Shown piece after piece: positions 1 through 7,498 of a DNA stretch of 33,066 bases (the first letter of the stretch is position 1; every line of letters starts with the position of its first letter). The notes under the pieces were generated by a model. The model was not told the origin of the DNA. It ran no database searches and saw nothing but the letters and a program-made list of their open reading frames with translations. The stretch is taken from positions 1 through 33,066 of the forward strand of contig DBPR01000012.1 of NCBI GenBank assembly GCA_002305635.1, written 5' to 3'. The position numbers were made by a program, and so were the translations under genes. This DNA comes from Anaerolineaceae bacterium UBA1415. Its GTDB lineage: Bacteria; Chloroflexota; Anaerolineae; Anaerolineales; Anaerolineaceae.

Positions 1-223
1 ATAGGGAAATGTGAAACAGTAACAAATGATAGGCATGATGATAGGCAGAAAAGAGAAAGGCATGAGTCAATACTGCCAAGGAATCCAGCGGTTCAACGGA
101 ACAAAAGCAAAAAACAATCTCCTGGGTTTCTCACTTTTGCAAAAATACGGGTATGTCCCTGTCAGCTGCATGTGAATTTCAAATTCTTACATCTTTATTA
201 AAAAGCACTGATAGGCTTACTTG

Positions 224-262
224 CGGATGGGGGCATACCCAAAGGGCACTTAGCCCCATCCG
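224..262. repeat. GC-rich hairpin, copy 1
   Basis: A perfect 9-bp inverted repeat: CGGATGGGG at 224-232 and CCCCATCCG at 254-262, with a 21-base loop. The arms differ by one base from those of the hairpin at 330-352, so the two look like copies of one dispersed intergenic element. Confidence 0.6.
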
Positions 263-329
263 TACATTTGGTACTTAACAACATCAAATTCCTGCTTTGA
301 CCAAGCCATTTATAGGTCAACAAACTGTA

Positions 330-352
330 CGGACGGGGTTCAGCCCCGTCCG
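330..352. repeat. GC-rich hairpin, copy 2
   Basis: A perfect 9-bp inverted repeat: CGGACGGGG at 330-338 and CCCCGTCCG at 344-352, with a 5-base loop. It is closely related to the hairpin at 224-262. Neither hairpin is followed by a T-run, so they look like REP-type repeats rather than terminators. Confidence 0.6.
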
Positions 353-501
353 CTGCCCATGCATATCAAAGCCTCCGCCTTCATTACAATGTTTTGATGC
401 TCTATTTGATGTTTTCTGAGCCTCCCATGTTTGTGAAAAACGGATTTTCCAACAAAGGAAACAAAAAAATCAGAGCACTAATATGAGAAACTCAGGTTTT
501 A

Positions 502-540
502 TATGCGTAAAACTTTAGTTTTGCAAAAGTTTTACGCATA
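502..540. repeat. Perfect 15-bp inverted repeat, possible 3' end structure of the operon
   Basis: TATGCGTAAAACTTT at 502-516 is mirrored by AAAGTTTTACGCATA at 526-540 around a 9-base loop. It lies about 110 bases past the stop codon of the last minus-strand gene. A strong stem at this place could end or stabilise the long transcript. No clean T-run follows on the minus strand, so a classical intrinsic terminator is not assured; an operator or a mobile-element relic are alternatives. Confidence 0.6.
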
Positions 541-648
541 GCATCAGCAGATATCCAAGTCCGAAGTTTGATTCAATTTTTTATAAGATGCGTTCTATTG
601 AATTTCACAGCTTGTGGAAAATCTGAAATCCTAATCTCAGCTTCCTAT

Positions 649-1446
649 TTAGCCAAACAGGCTCTCGTATTCCACCTTCTCAAAAATATCCAGCTTGCCG
701 CCAACCGTCGCGTCTAGGATGCGCCTGCCGTCCGCCTCGTAAGCCTTGCGCGCCATGCGGTAGGCAAGCTCGGAGGTTTCCAGATCGGGCAGCTGCCAGC
801 GGAAACCCTTGCCAAAGTAAGCCGCTGAGAAGTGGTTGGGGTCGTCGCCCTCACTTTGGATGGTGGTATTGGGCGTCCCCTTGGTGGCAAAGCTGTGATC
901 GACACCGATCAGGATCACCTCGCTAAAGCCCAGATGATAGGCAAGCTGCAGGCAGACATTGGTCACCGTGGCGCCTTCCCAAACCCTGCCCCCGATGTCC
1001 GTAGCAAAACAGGGGGATGTATAGGTCGTGTACAAAAAATGCGTGTAGGGATCCATCTTCAGCCATTTTCTGGCGCGCCAGGAGAAAAACTTTGGCATTT
1101 TCAGGTTGTTGAACTCTTCCACCGATTGTTCCACGACCAGATCGTTGACACAAACCAGGATATCCGGCCTGAAACCAAGCTCATCAGCAGCCAGAAAGAT
1201 GCGGTTCATGCCGATGGTGAAATCATTGCTCAGTTTGCTCAGGTCGGTGTTCTTGAGCGAGGGACCGTTGCCGATCACAAAGCAGCGTTCGCCTTTGTGG
1301 CTGTCCTTTAAGGCTGCCAGTTTTCGGCGGGATTCGCGCCTCCAGGGGTGCAAATAGGCGTCCGGTAGTTCAGGCAAGCGGCGCAAGCCATCATAAGTGC
1401 GCCGGGCAAAAGATAGCGCGCTGTCGCGGAAACTTGATTTTGTCAT
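649..1446 (-). CDS. DUF115 / MptE-like (Maf-related) protein, candidate glycosyltransferase
   Basis: This is a 265-residue protein. After a basic N-terminal region, residues about 53-65 hold the FVIGNGPSL motif that opens DUF115 domains, followed by a Rossmann-like segment with VTNVCLQLAYHLGF and EVILIGVDHSF. The same motif order is known from DUF115 proteins, a family that includes archaeal MptE-type pyrophosphokinases and the bacterial Maf proteins that put nonulosonic acids on flagellin. Placed last in a nonulosonate/glycan operon, it more likely handles a sugar than a pterin; that is inference. It starts at ATG 1446 with a GGAG site, two bases after the stop of the SDR gene. It is much shorter than flagellar Maf proteins, so it is a single-domain version. 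There are no membrane segments. Confidence 0.75.
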   Translation of the reverse strand: MTKSSFRDSALSFARRTYDGLRRLPELPDAYLHPWRRESRRKLAALKDSHKGERCFVIGNGPSLKNTDLSKLSNDFTIGMNRIFLAADELGFRPDILVCVNDLVVEQSVEEFNNLKMPKFFSWRARKWLKMDPYTHFLYTTYTSPCFATDIGGRVWEGATVTNVCLQLAYHLGFSEVILIGVDHSFATKGTPNTTIQSEGDDPNHFSAAYFGKGFRWQLPDLETSELAYRMARKAYEADGRRILDATVGGKLDIFEKVEYESLFG

Positions 1447-1448
1447 CC

Positions 1449-2213
1449 TTACTCCGTGCTCAAACGGCAGGTCGCGCCGCCATCCACCAGCAAACCCTGA
1501 CCAGTGATGAAACTGGACTGACTGGGATCTGCCATAAAGTAGATCACAGAGGCGATCTCAGCGGGGTCCGCGACACGTCCGTTGACGGTTTTGGCCGCCA
1601 GAGCAGCCAGCTGCTCTTCTTCCGAGGCCTCATTCGCGCGCCCGCGATGAAAACCAGCCCGCAGCATGGGGGTATCCACCGCGCCCGGCAAAACTGCGTT
1701 TACGCGGATATTGACCGGGGCGAATTCGATCGCCATCGCGCGGGTGAGCGCGAGCAGACCGCCCTTGCTGGCGGCATAAGCGGCGATATTGGCGGAAGTC
1801 GCCACCGCGTGAACGGAAGAAACATTGACGATCGCGCCGCCGCCCTGAGCTTTCAACAAAGGGTAGGCCAGTTTGGCGCCCAAAAAGACCGACCTCAGGT
1901 TGGAACCCATCACGGCGTCCCACTCTTCCACACTGGTCTCGATCAGCGGCCTGGTTACCTGATAAGCAGCGTTATTCACCAAAACATCCAGTTTATCGGT
2001 AAAAAGGCTGGCTTCTTTGTAGATCTTTTCCTGATTTTCAGGAACAGAGATATCAGCCTGAACATAAAGGCCGTCCTGAGGGAAGCCTTCATAAATCGGG
2101 AGCCTGTCAACACCGATAACGCGGAAACCTCGTTCATTAAAAAACTTAACGGTTGCCCGTCCAACGCCACCAGCCGCGCCGGTGATTAAAACCGTTTTCT
2201 TTTTCTCAGTCAT
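1449..2213 (-). CDS. SDR-family NAD(P)-dependent oxidoreductase
   Basis: A classical short-chain dehydrogenase of 254 residues, the usual length. The nucleotide-binding TGAAGGVG motif is at 11-18, NNAA at about 80-83, and the catalytic Ser132/133, Tyr146 and Lys150 (YAASK) are present, followed by a GAVDTPM segment. It ends like FabG-type enzymes with ITGQGLLVDGG. The substrate cannot be told from sequence. The setting, between a DUF115 protein and a 2-hydroxyacid dehydrogenase inside a nonulosonate cluster, suggests oxidation or reduction of a sugar or its acyl substituent; SDRs of this kind occur in legionaminic-type clusters (for example PtmA in Campylobacter). Start ATG 2213 has a GGAGAG site. 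A 57-base gap separates it from the gene upstream. Confidence 0.85.
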   Translation of the reverse strand: MTEKKKTVLITGAAGGVGRATVKFFNERGFRVIGVDRLPIYEGFPQDGLYVQADISVPENQEKIYKEASLFTDKLDVLVNNAAYQVTRPLIETSVEEWDAVMGSNLRSVFLGAKLAYPLLKAQGGGAIVNVSSVHAVATSANIAAYAASKGGLLALTRAMAIEFAPVNIRVNAVLPGAVDTPMLRAGFHRGRANEASEEEQLAALAAKTVNGRVADPAEIASVIYFMADPSQSSFITGQGLLVDGGATCRLSTE

Positions 2214-2270
2214 TATTCTCTCCAGTTTCTATATCTCGTCTCTTTTACATTTCAGTTATACCAAGTGATT

Positions 2271-3245
2271 TCATTTTTCAAGCGCCTTTAAGCTTTCGAT
2301 GTCACCAACGGGAATGTCCAAGCCCAGCAGGAGGTTACGGATGGAATTCCAGTGAATGCGTTCCCAGAAGAAGGGGCTGCTGTTGGTGTTATGCGGCGAA
2401 AGCATGACGTTATCCATTTCCATCAGCGGGCTATCCTTCGGCAGCGGTTCTTCCTCAAAAACGTCCAAAGCGGCGCCACGCAGACGGCCTTCCTGCAGGG
2501 CGGCGATCAGGGCTTCCTCATGCACCACAGGGCCGCGGCTGGCATTGATCAACACCGCGTTCTTTTTCACATGGCGCAAGGTATCGGCATTGATCAGGTG
2601 ATAAGCGCTCGGAGTTAAAGATGTGTTGAGGCTAATATAATCAGCCCGGCTCAGCAGATCCTCCAACGAGGTCATCTCAACGCCCTGCTCAATGATGAAA
2701 TCGGGCTCGATCGGCACAATGTCGTTGCCCAGAATTTTCATTCCAAAAGGACGTGCCCGCCTTATAACTGCCTTGCCGATATTGCCAACCCCGATCACGC
2801 CCAAAACAGACTCGCTCAGGGTGTGCCCGGGGATCTTTTTCCACTCGCCAGCCTTCATTGCCTTGTCCATCCAGGGCAGATTGCGGGCAAAGCAGAGCAT
2901 GCTTCCCATCACGCTTTCAGAAACCGGAACAGTAAAAGCGTTGGGCGTGCGGTAGATTTTGACGCCGAAACGCTCGGCGGCTTCCTGATCGAGTGAATCG
3001 ATGCCAGTACCCCATTTGGATAAAACTTTTAATTGCGGAGAACAGGCCTCGATCACCGCGGCAGTGTAGCGGTCATCTCCGCAGATCGTGCCCTCAAACT
3101 TGCCCGCGTAACGCAAAATGTCTTCGGCTTCAAGCCGTTCATTCACCGTGGGAATGATGACCTTAAGCCCAAAAGATTCCAAAATGGGGGTAAAACGGTG
3201 CATGAAGGGCAGCATGTATGGGGCGGAAATTAAGACAGTTGGCAT
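2271..3245 (-). CDS. D-isomer-specific 2-hydroxyacid dehydrogenase (SerA-like)
   Basis: A 324-residue NAD-dependent dehydrogenase of the phosphoglycerate/2-hydroxyacid family. GVGNIG at 152-157 binds the dinucleotide. Arg237 (in NASRGP), Glu266 (in DVFEEEP) and His285 (in LSPHNTN) form the expected catalytic triad. It has only the catalytic and nucleotide-binding domains and no C-terminal ACT domain, so it is not a full regulatory SerA. In this operon it may supply or remove a 2-hydroxyacid that decorates a sugar; that is inference from context. It lies nine bases downstream of the cytidylyltransferase gene and has a GAGGTG ribosome-binding site. Confidence 0.87.
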   Translation of the reverse strand: MPTVLISAPYMLPFMHRFTPILESFGLKVIIPTVNERLEAEDILRYAGKFEGTICGDDRYTAAVIEACSPQLKVLSKWGTGIDSLDQEAAERFGVKIYRTPNAFTVPVSESVMGSMLCFARNLPWMDKAMKAGEWKKIPGHTLSESVLGVIGVGNIGKAVIRRARPFGMKILGNDIVPIEPDFIIEQGVEMTSLEDLLSRADYISLNTSLTPSAYHLINADTLRHVKKNAVLINASRGPVVHEEALIAALQEGRLRGAALDVFEEEPLPKDSPLMEMDNVMLSPHNTNSSPFFWERIHWNSIRNLLLGLDIPVGDIESLKALEK

Positions 3246-3254
3246 AACACCTCG

Positions 3255-3929
3255 TTATTTTTTAAATTTTTCCATCAGTGTCTCGGCGAGGATAAAATCG
3301 TGTTCCTCGTCGATATCAGTCGCCTCAAGCGCGTCCATCTCGAACATCAAGGGCCTTTCGCCCAGGCGGTTGCGCCTTTCCAACAAGGTTTCGCGCGTAA
3401 AGAGATAGATGCAGGAGTTTTCTTCATAAATGGGCGGCAGGTCCTGGGTGCGCAAAAGCACCGCCGGGTTATGGTTGACCGCCCGCCCAAGCCCGTCCCA
3501 CAATCGGGTTTGCAAGCGGGTGACGCTGAAAAGCGAATCGTATTCGGGATAATGCGCGCGCAGCTGCCCGATCGCGTCTGAGATCGTGCCCGCTTTCAGG
3601 AGCGGGTTGGTCGAATGCGTTTGCAGATAAAGGTCAGCCGGCACGAGCGAAGTGTCATGCAGAAGGATCTCGTTCATCGGGATCGTATCGGCCAGCAGGT
3701 GATCAGGCCGCAGGATCGTCTGAACCTGGGGATAATCCCTTGCCAGTCCTTCCAGTACCAGCGTTGAATCGGTATCAACCACAATTTTGTCAATTTCCGG
3801 CACGGCCAGCAAGGTCTCAATGATGTGCGCGTAAAGTGGTTTCCCGCACATAAGGCGGTAATTCTTGCCAGGCACGCGTTTGGAATCATGGCGCATTGGC
3901 ACCAGGGCGACAATTTTCTCAAGTTTCAT
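3255..3929 (-). CDS. Acylneuraminate cytidylyltransferase-family protein
   Basis: This 224-residue protein belongs to the CMP-sialate/CMP-Kdo synthetase fold. The nucleotide-binding signature is at 11-23 as PMRHDSKRVPGKN, a variant of the usual PARxGSKxxPxKN: the Gly-Gly of the common form is replaced by His-Asp. A VVDTDS segment and a LQTHSTNPLL segment (normally QPTSPLR) follow, and the C-terminal DIDEEHDF region is typical. It probably activates a nonulosonic acid with CTP, but the altered loop means another sugar acid or nucleotide is possible. Start ATG overlaps the stop of the upstream 540-residue gene by four bases (ATGA), with a GGGAG site, which argues for translational coupling. It is one of three cytidylyltransferase domains in the operon. 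Confidence 0.85.
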   Translation of the reverse strand: MKLEKIVALVPMRHDSKRVPGKNYRLMCGKPLYAHIIETLLAVPEIDKIVVDTDSTLVLEGLARDYPQVQTILRPDHLLADTIPMNEILLHDTSLVPADLYLQTHSTNPLLKAGTISDAIGQLRAHYPEYDSLFSVTRLQTRLWDGLGRAVNHNPAVLLRTQDLPPIYEENSCIYLFTRETLLERRNRLGERPLMFEMDALEATDIDEEHDFILAETLMEKFKK

Positions 3930-5548
3930 GCCTGCTCCCTGAGCATGAAGTCACCTTCGTTGAGGATGCCTTCATGAATTGTTTTCATCGTGAGCGAATT
4001 TTCGGGCAAAAGCGCCTGCCAGTCAAATTCCTTTAACTTAACATACCCCTGCCAGACCCCGTCCGGCTCGATAAACTCAGCAAAACTGAGCGAAGAACGA
4101 TAAAGCTGCCAATAGAGGAAACGCCGGGCGTTGGTTTTGTGCTTCGTGGGCGCGGTCAATGACTCTGCGGACAAAAATTCGTTGAGCTTGTCGAAGTAAT
4201 CGCCTTTATTGCGTGGGAAGAAGACCACGTCAGAGGCGCTGTAGCGCGCTTTGCCGGCCGAAAGCACCGTCGCGCCCAAAATGGCAGCTTCCAGCCCGAT
4301 GGTCGAGTTATAGATCATGACAAATTTTGCCATGCGGATCAGATCGTAAGAGTTGACAAAATCCTGCGGTGGAATGAACTCCACGTTGGGCAAAGCCTCT
4401 ACGTTCCGACTTTGCGCCCACTGCTCGACCGATTCTTCGCTGGCTTTGCCAACCCGGGCTTCGTCCGGATGAGCGCGGATGACAAAAAGCGTGTCCGGGT
4501 TTTCACCAGCAACGCGCAGCACTTCATCCAACCAAACGAACATGTCTTCAAAGATCACGTTGGCGTGCGGCTGGCTGGTATCAAAGATGACGTTGGTGAA
4601 GACCGGCACCATTTGCTTGAATTGGCTGGCTTTTTCAAGAAATTCAGGGCTCAGCTGGCTCATTTCGGGCCAAAACTGTACGCCCGCCATGTGAAAATCG
4701 CCTTTAAACCGTGCCGTAAGGTAAGCATCCAACTTCTCATTTTGATCTTTACTGAGCTTGAAGCTCTTTGGCAAGACCAGATCGTAGGCCGTGGCATCGC
4801 CCTCGGTGAAATAAGCCGTGAAAGGCAGCATACCGACCTCGTGCGAAACAACGCGTAAGCCGTGCTTGCGGGCCACCCATCGGGCTGTCGCTTCGGGATA
4901 TTGCATGCCATTGAAGACAACCACCTGCTGGGGTTGACTTTCCAGGATCAACAATTCAAACTGCAGCGCCAGTGACCAGGCTGACTGAATATAGTTGCGA
5001 TACAGGGTCAGAGTTTCGACGTCCTCCCTTAGCGTGTGACGACGCAGGATCCAACGAATGGAGGGTAAAACCAGCTTTCCGAGGGGCATGCCCTGAAATT
5101 CAAATTCCATCAACTGCTCAAGCTTGAGGTTCCGCAGCAGTTTTGCCAGATTTTCGTTGGGCAAAATGTGAAAAGTGCTGATCTCGGAATGGCTGAAGAG
5201 CTCCCGCGATTGCTTTTGACAGGCAGAGCAGGGCGGGCTCGCGTTGGGGTCTTTGCGATTGGTACCCAAAACGCAAGGGCGCAGGCCGCCTGTACACACA
5301 AAATGGATCACCGGCACGCCTTTCAACTCCAACGACCAGGCTGTCAGGGCCGCAAAAGCAGCGTTCAGGCTGATCCCACTCAAGCGGGTCGAAGCGTCAA
5401 AAAACAGCACCGGGCGTTGGCTGCTTTCTTCCGGCATGTTGCGCTGAACCTGCCGCCCCAGATCACGCAGATCGAGGTTTAAGACGCGCCGGATCGAATC
5501 ATTCAGAAGGCGTCTTTGGACTTTCTCAAAAAAACTTTCTGTCGCCAT
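3926..5548 (-). CDS. Capsule-polysaccharide-type (KpsS/KpsC-like) GT-B glycosyltransferase, candidate nonulosonate transferase
   Basis: A 540-residue soluble protein. The C-terminal half carries the pattern of the capsule polysaccharide biosynthesis family: VIRAHPDE at about 356-363, a YDLIRMAKF segment at 401-409, then NSTIGLEAAILGA at 414-426 followed by GK. In that family the domain transfers Kdo-type sugars from CMP donors. The N-terminal half is poorly conserved and has Cys92, Cys107 and Cys110 (CSAC), possibly a small metal site. The same motifs, with RxHPxE at the same residue number, occur in the gene at 19254-20900, so the two are paralogues. It sits directly between a NeuB gene and a CMP-sugar synthetase gene, which favours transfer of a CMP-nonulosonate. 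Start ATG 5548 lies next to the NeuB stop without a clear ribosome-binding site. Confidence 0.75.
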   Translation of the reverse strand: MATESFFEKVQRRLLNDSIRRVLNLDLRDLGRQVQRNMPEESSQRPVLFFDASTRLSGISLNAAFAALTAWSLELKGVPVIHFVCTGGLRPCVLGTNRKDPNASPPCSACQKQSRELFSHSEISTFHILPNENLAKLLRNLKLEQLMEFEFQGMPLGKLVLPSIRWILRRHTLREDVETLTLYRNYIQSAWSLALQFELLILESQPQQVVVFNGMQYPEATARWVARKHGLRVVSHEVGMLPFTAYFTEGDATAYDLVLPKSFKLSKDQNEKLDAYLTARFKGDFHMAGVQFWPEMSQLSPEFLEKASQFKQMVPVFTNVIFDTSQPHANVIFEDMFVWLDEVLRVAGENPDTLFVIRAHPDEARVGKASEESVEQWAQSRNVEALPNVEFIPPQDFVNSYDLIRMAKFVMIYNSTIGLEAAILGATVLSAGKARYSASDVVFFPRNKGDYFDKLNEFLSAESLTAPTKHKTNARRFLYWQLYRSSLSFAEFIEPDGVWQGYVKLKEFDWQALLPENSLTMKTIHEGILNEGDFMLREQA

Positions 5549-6424
5549 TTATTGACTAAACCGCCTTAGCTTGCTAAGTGAAGATTGTTCACTGTCATAG
5601 ACGTGTTTGATGCCATCCCCCATGGCTTTTTCGGTCACGCGGATGTATTTGACCAGCGTGGCGAGGCCCTGCGGCTCTACAGACGCGCTTTGGTCCGAGC
5701 CCCACATGGCACGGTCGAGGGTGATGTGACGTTCCACCAGGCTTGCGCCCAGTGCCACCGCGACCGCGGTTGGAACCAGACCGACCTCATGACCTGAATA
5801 ACCGATCGGACAGCTAAAGTTGTCCTTCAGCGTCTGGATCATTCGCAGGTTCAGCTCTTCGGGCGGGCAGGGATAGGAGCTGGTCGTATGGCAAAGGATA
5901 AGGCGATCTTCACCTAAGATGTCAATTGCCTCATGGATCTGCTCCATCGTGGACATGCCGGTAGAGAGGATCAACGGGCGGCCGGTATCGCGGTGAGCGC
6001 GCAGCAGCTCCTTATCGGTCAAAAGCGCCGACGGGATCTTGTGAGTTACGGGGTTGAAGCTCTCCATGAACTCAAGGGAGGGAATATCCCAGGAGGAAGC
6101 GAACCAATCGATGCCTAACTCTTTTGCGTAGCTGTCGATCTCCTGATAAGCCTCACGGTTAAACTCGACCTTGTAACGGTAGTCAAGATAAGTGATGTAG
6201 CCCCAGGGAGTGTCCCGCATTTGGGACTGCTGTTCGTTGGGCACGCAAATTTCAGGCGTGCGCTTCTGGAACTTGACCGCGTTCACGCCGGCTTTTTTGG
6301 CTGCCAGCATAAGCTGTTTGGCATTGCTCAAAATCCCGTTATGGTTAATGCCAATTTCACCAATAATATAGGTCGGATGCCCTTCACCAATTATTGAACT
6401 TCCAATAGTAACTTCTTTACTCAT
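5549..6424 (-). CDS. NeuB-family nonulosonic acid synthase, short form without SAF domain
   Basis: A 291-residue enzyme of the NeuB family, which condenses phosphoenolpyruvate with a six-carbon sugar. The start of the TIM barrel shows YIIGEIGINHNG at 19-30 and NAVKFQKR at 48-55. The likely metal-binding histidines are His212 (GYSGHE) and His233 (VERHITLD). Family members often have KIxSGD near residue 130; this one has KIPSALLTD. The protein stops right after the barrel (LSKLRRFS), so the C-terminal SAF (antifreeze-like) domain found in typical sialate, legionaminate and pseudaminate synthases is missing. Short NeuB homologues include Kdn-9-phosphate synthases, which fits the phosphatase domain encoded two genes upstream. 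It has a GAGGAG site and lies 12 bases after the radical SAM gene. Confidence 0.88.
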   Translation of the reverse strand: MSKEVTIGSSIIGEGHPTYIIGEIGINHNGILSNAKQLMLAAKKAGVNAVKFQKRTPEICVPNEQQSQMRDTPWGYITYLDYRYKVEFNREAYQEIDSYAKELGIDWFASSWDIPSLEFMESFNPVTHKIPSALLTDKELLRAHRDTGRPLILSTGMSTMEQIHEAIDILGEDRLILCHTTSSYPCPPEELNLRMIQTLKDNFSCPIGYSGHEVGLVPTAVAVALGASLVERHITLDRAMWGSDQSASVEPQGLATLVKYIRVTEKAMGDGIKHVYDSEQSSLSKLRRFSQ

Positions 6425-6436
6425 GCCTGCTCCTCG

Positions 6437-7498
6437 CTATTTTGACAGAAACTCACCGATGAGTTTCATATCGCATTGTTCAGTACACTTAATTCCGGGT
6501 TTCAGATCAAAATGAGCTTTACGGAATTGTTTGTATTTTTCGCCGTTCCAGATTTCTTCCATGCTTTCGGTGCGGGTATCACCAAGGATGATCTCATTGT
6601 TGAAGTCTTCCACACATTCCGTTGCTTCCCCATTCGATTTAATGGTCATGGACGACCAGGGGAACTGGCAGAATTCCAGCCAATGGATCGATTGGGTCAC
6701 TTGCTGTGTGTTCTCGTACCACATCTGATCCTGGCTCTTCAGGTAAACATAAACGTCCATGCCCTTAAAAGCTTCCTGCAAACGCTCAAATTCATCTGCC
6801 TGCCAGGGCTTATTAAGATTGATCATGGTAATAACGATGGTGGTTTTGTAATTTCGCTGGGTTTTCAGGTCCAGGAGTTTCAGGATCTTCTTGTAGGATT
6901 CGGTAAAGTTGGAGGCCTGGCCGCGCACTTCCTTATGGCGCAGGTCATCCACGCTTTCGATCGAATACTTAACGTAACCAAGCCCGTTTTCAAAGGTCTC
7001 GATGGTGCGTTCCATGTCGATGTTGGCCGGATTGCAGGAGAAGTAGCTTTCAAGCCCACGTTCGGTCATCCACTTGACGTATTGCGGCATGTTTTTGTCC
7101 AAAAGTGGGTCGCCATAGCCGTGCAGCACGATCACGCGTGGGATGACATACAGGAAGTAATGATTTTCGTGCATTTCATTTTTGCCAATTTTGTACTTTT
7201 CCAGCACAAATTTTTCCCACCGGGCCAGCTGTTCCTCGCTAAAAGGCTCCAGTTGGTCAATGACGCGTTTGAAAAGTTCCGGCTTCATCGTTTCGACCGG
7301 CCGTGTCATCATCGTCGTTCGCGGGCACATCTCGCAGCGCATGTTACAGGCGTTGGTCGTTTCAATGTTATAAACCACCGGCTTCGGGCTGCGGTAAGAC
7401 TCCAGCTCCTTTTCGAGGAAAGCCCGTGGCATTTTTTCGCCGTTCAAAAGGCGATATTTAAGATCATGTACTTTCATGTAAAATTCAATGTCAATCAT
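6437..7498 (-). CDS. Radical SAM protein with SPASM-like C-terminal cysteines
   Basis: A 353-residue protein if the second ATG (7498) is the start. I chose it because GGAG lies six to seven bases upstream; an ATG at 7510 adds four residues. The radical SAM cluster motif CNMRCEMC is at about 51-58, inside YNIETTNACN. A C-terminal region has further cysteines (FCQFPW, ECVEDF, KCTEQC), as in SPASM or twitch domains that hold auxiliary Fe-S clusters. The substrate is unknown. It overlaps the CMP-synthetase/phosphatase gene by eight bases and is followed by the short NeuB gene, so it may modify the sugar acid or its precursor (deoxygenation, epimerisation or similar). A peptide substrate cannot be excluded. 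Confidence 0.85.
   Translation of the reverse strand: MIDIEFYMKVHDLKYRLLNGEKMPRAFLEKELESYRSPKPVVYNIETTNACNMRCEMCPRTTMMTRPVETMKPELFKRVIDQLEPFSEEQLARWEKFVLEKYKIGKNEMHENHYFLYVIPRVIVLHGYGDPLLDKNMPQYVKWMTERGLESYFSCNPANIDMERTIETFENGLGYVKYSIESVDDLRHKEVRGQASNFTESYKKILKLLDLKTQRNYKTTIVITMINLNKPWQADEFERLQEAFKGMDVYVYLKSQDQMWYENTQQVTQSIHWLEFCQFPWSSMTIKSNGEATECVEDFNNEIILGDTRTESMEEIWNGEKYKQFRKAHFDLKPGIKCTEQCDMKLIGEFLSK

Larger units (their letters stand above)
1..648. other. Non-coding stretch downstream of the glycan operon
   Basis: No reading frame with recognisable content was found on either strand. The stretch is AT-rich apart from two GC-rich hairpins (224-262 and 330-352) and contains one long AT-rich inverted repeat (502-540), each listed separately. 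It lies downstream of the last gene of the minus-strand operon. I see no tRNA or CRISPR structure in it. Confidence 0.6.
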
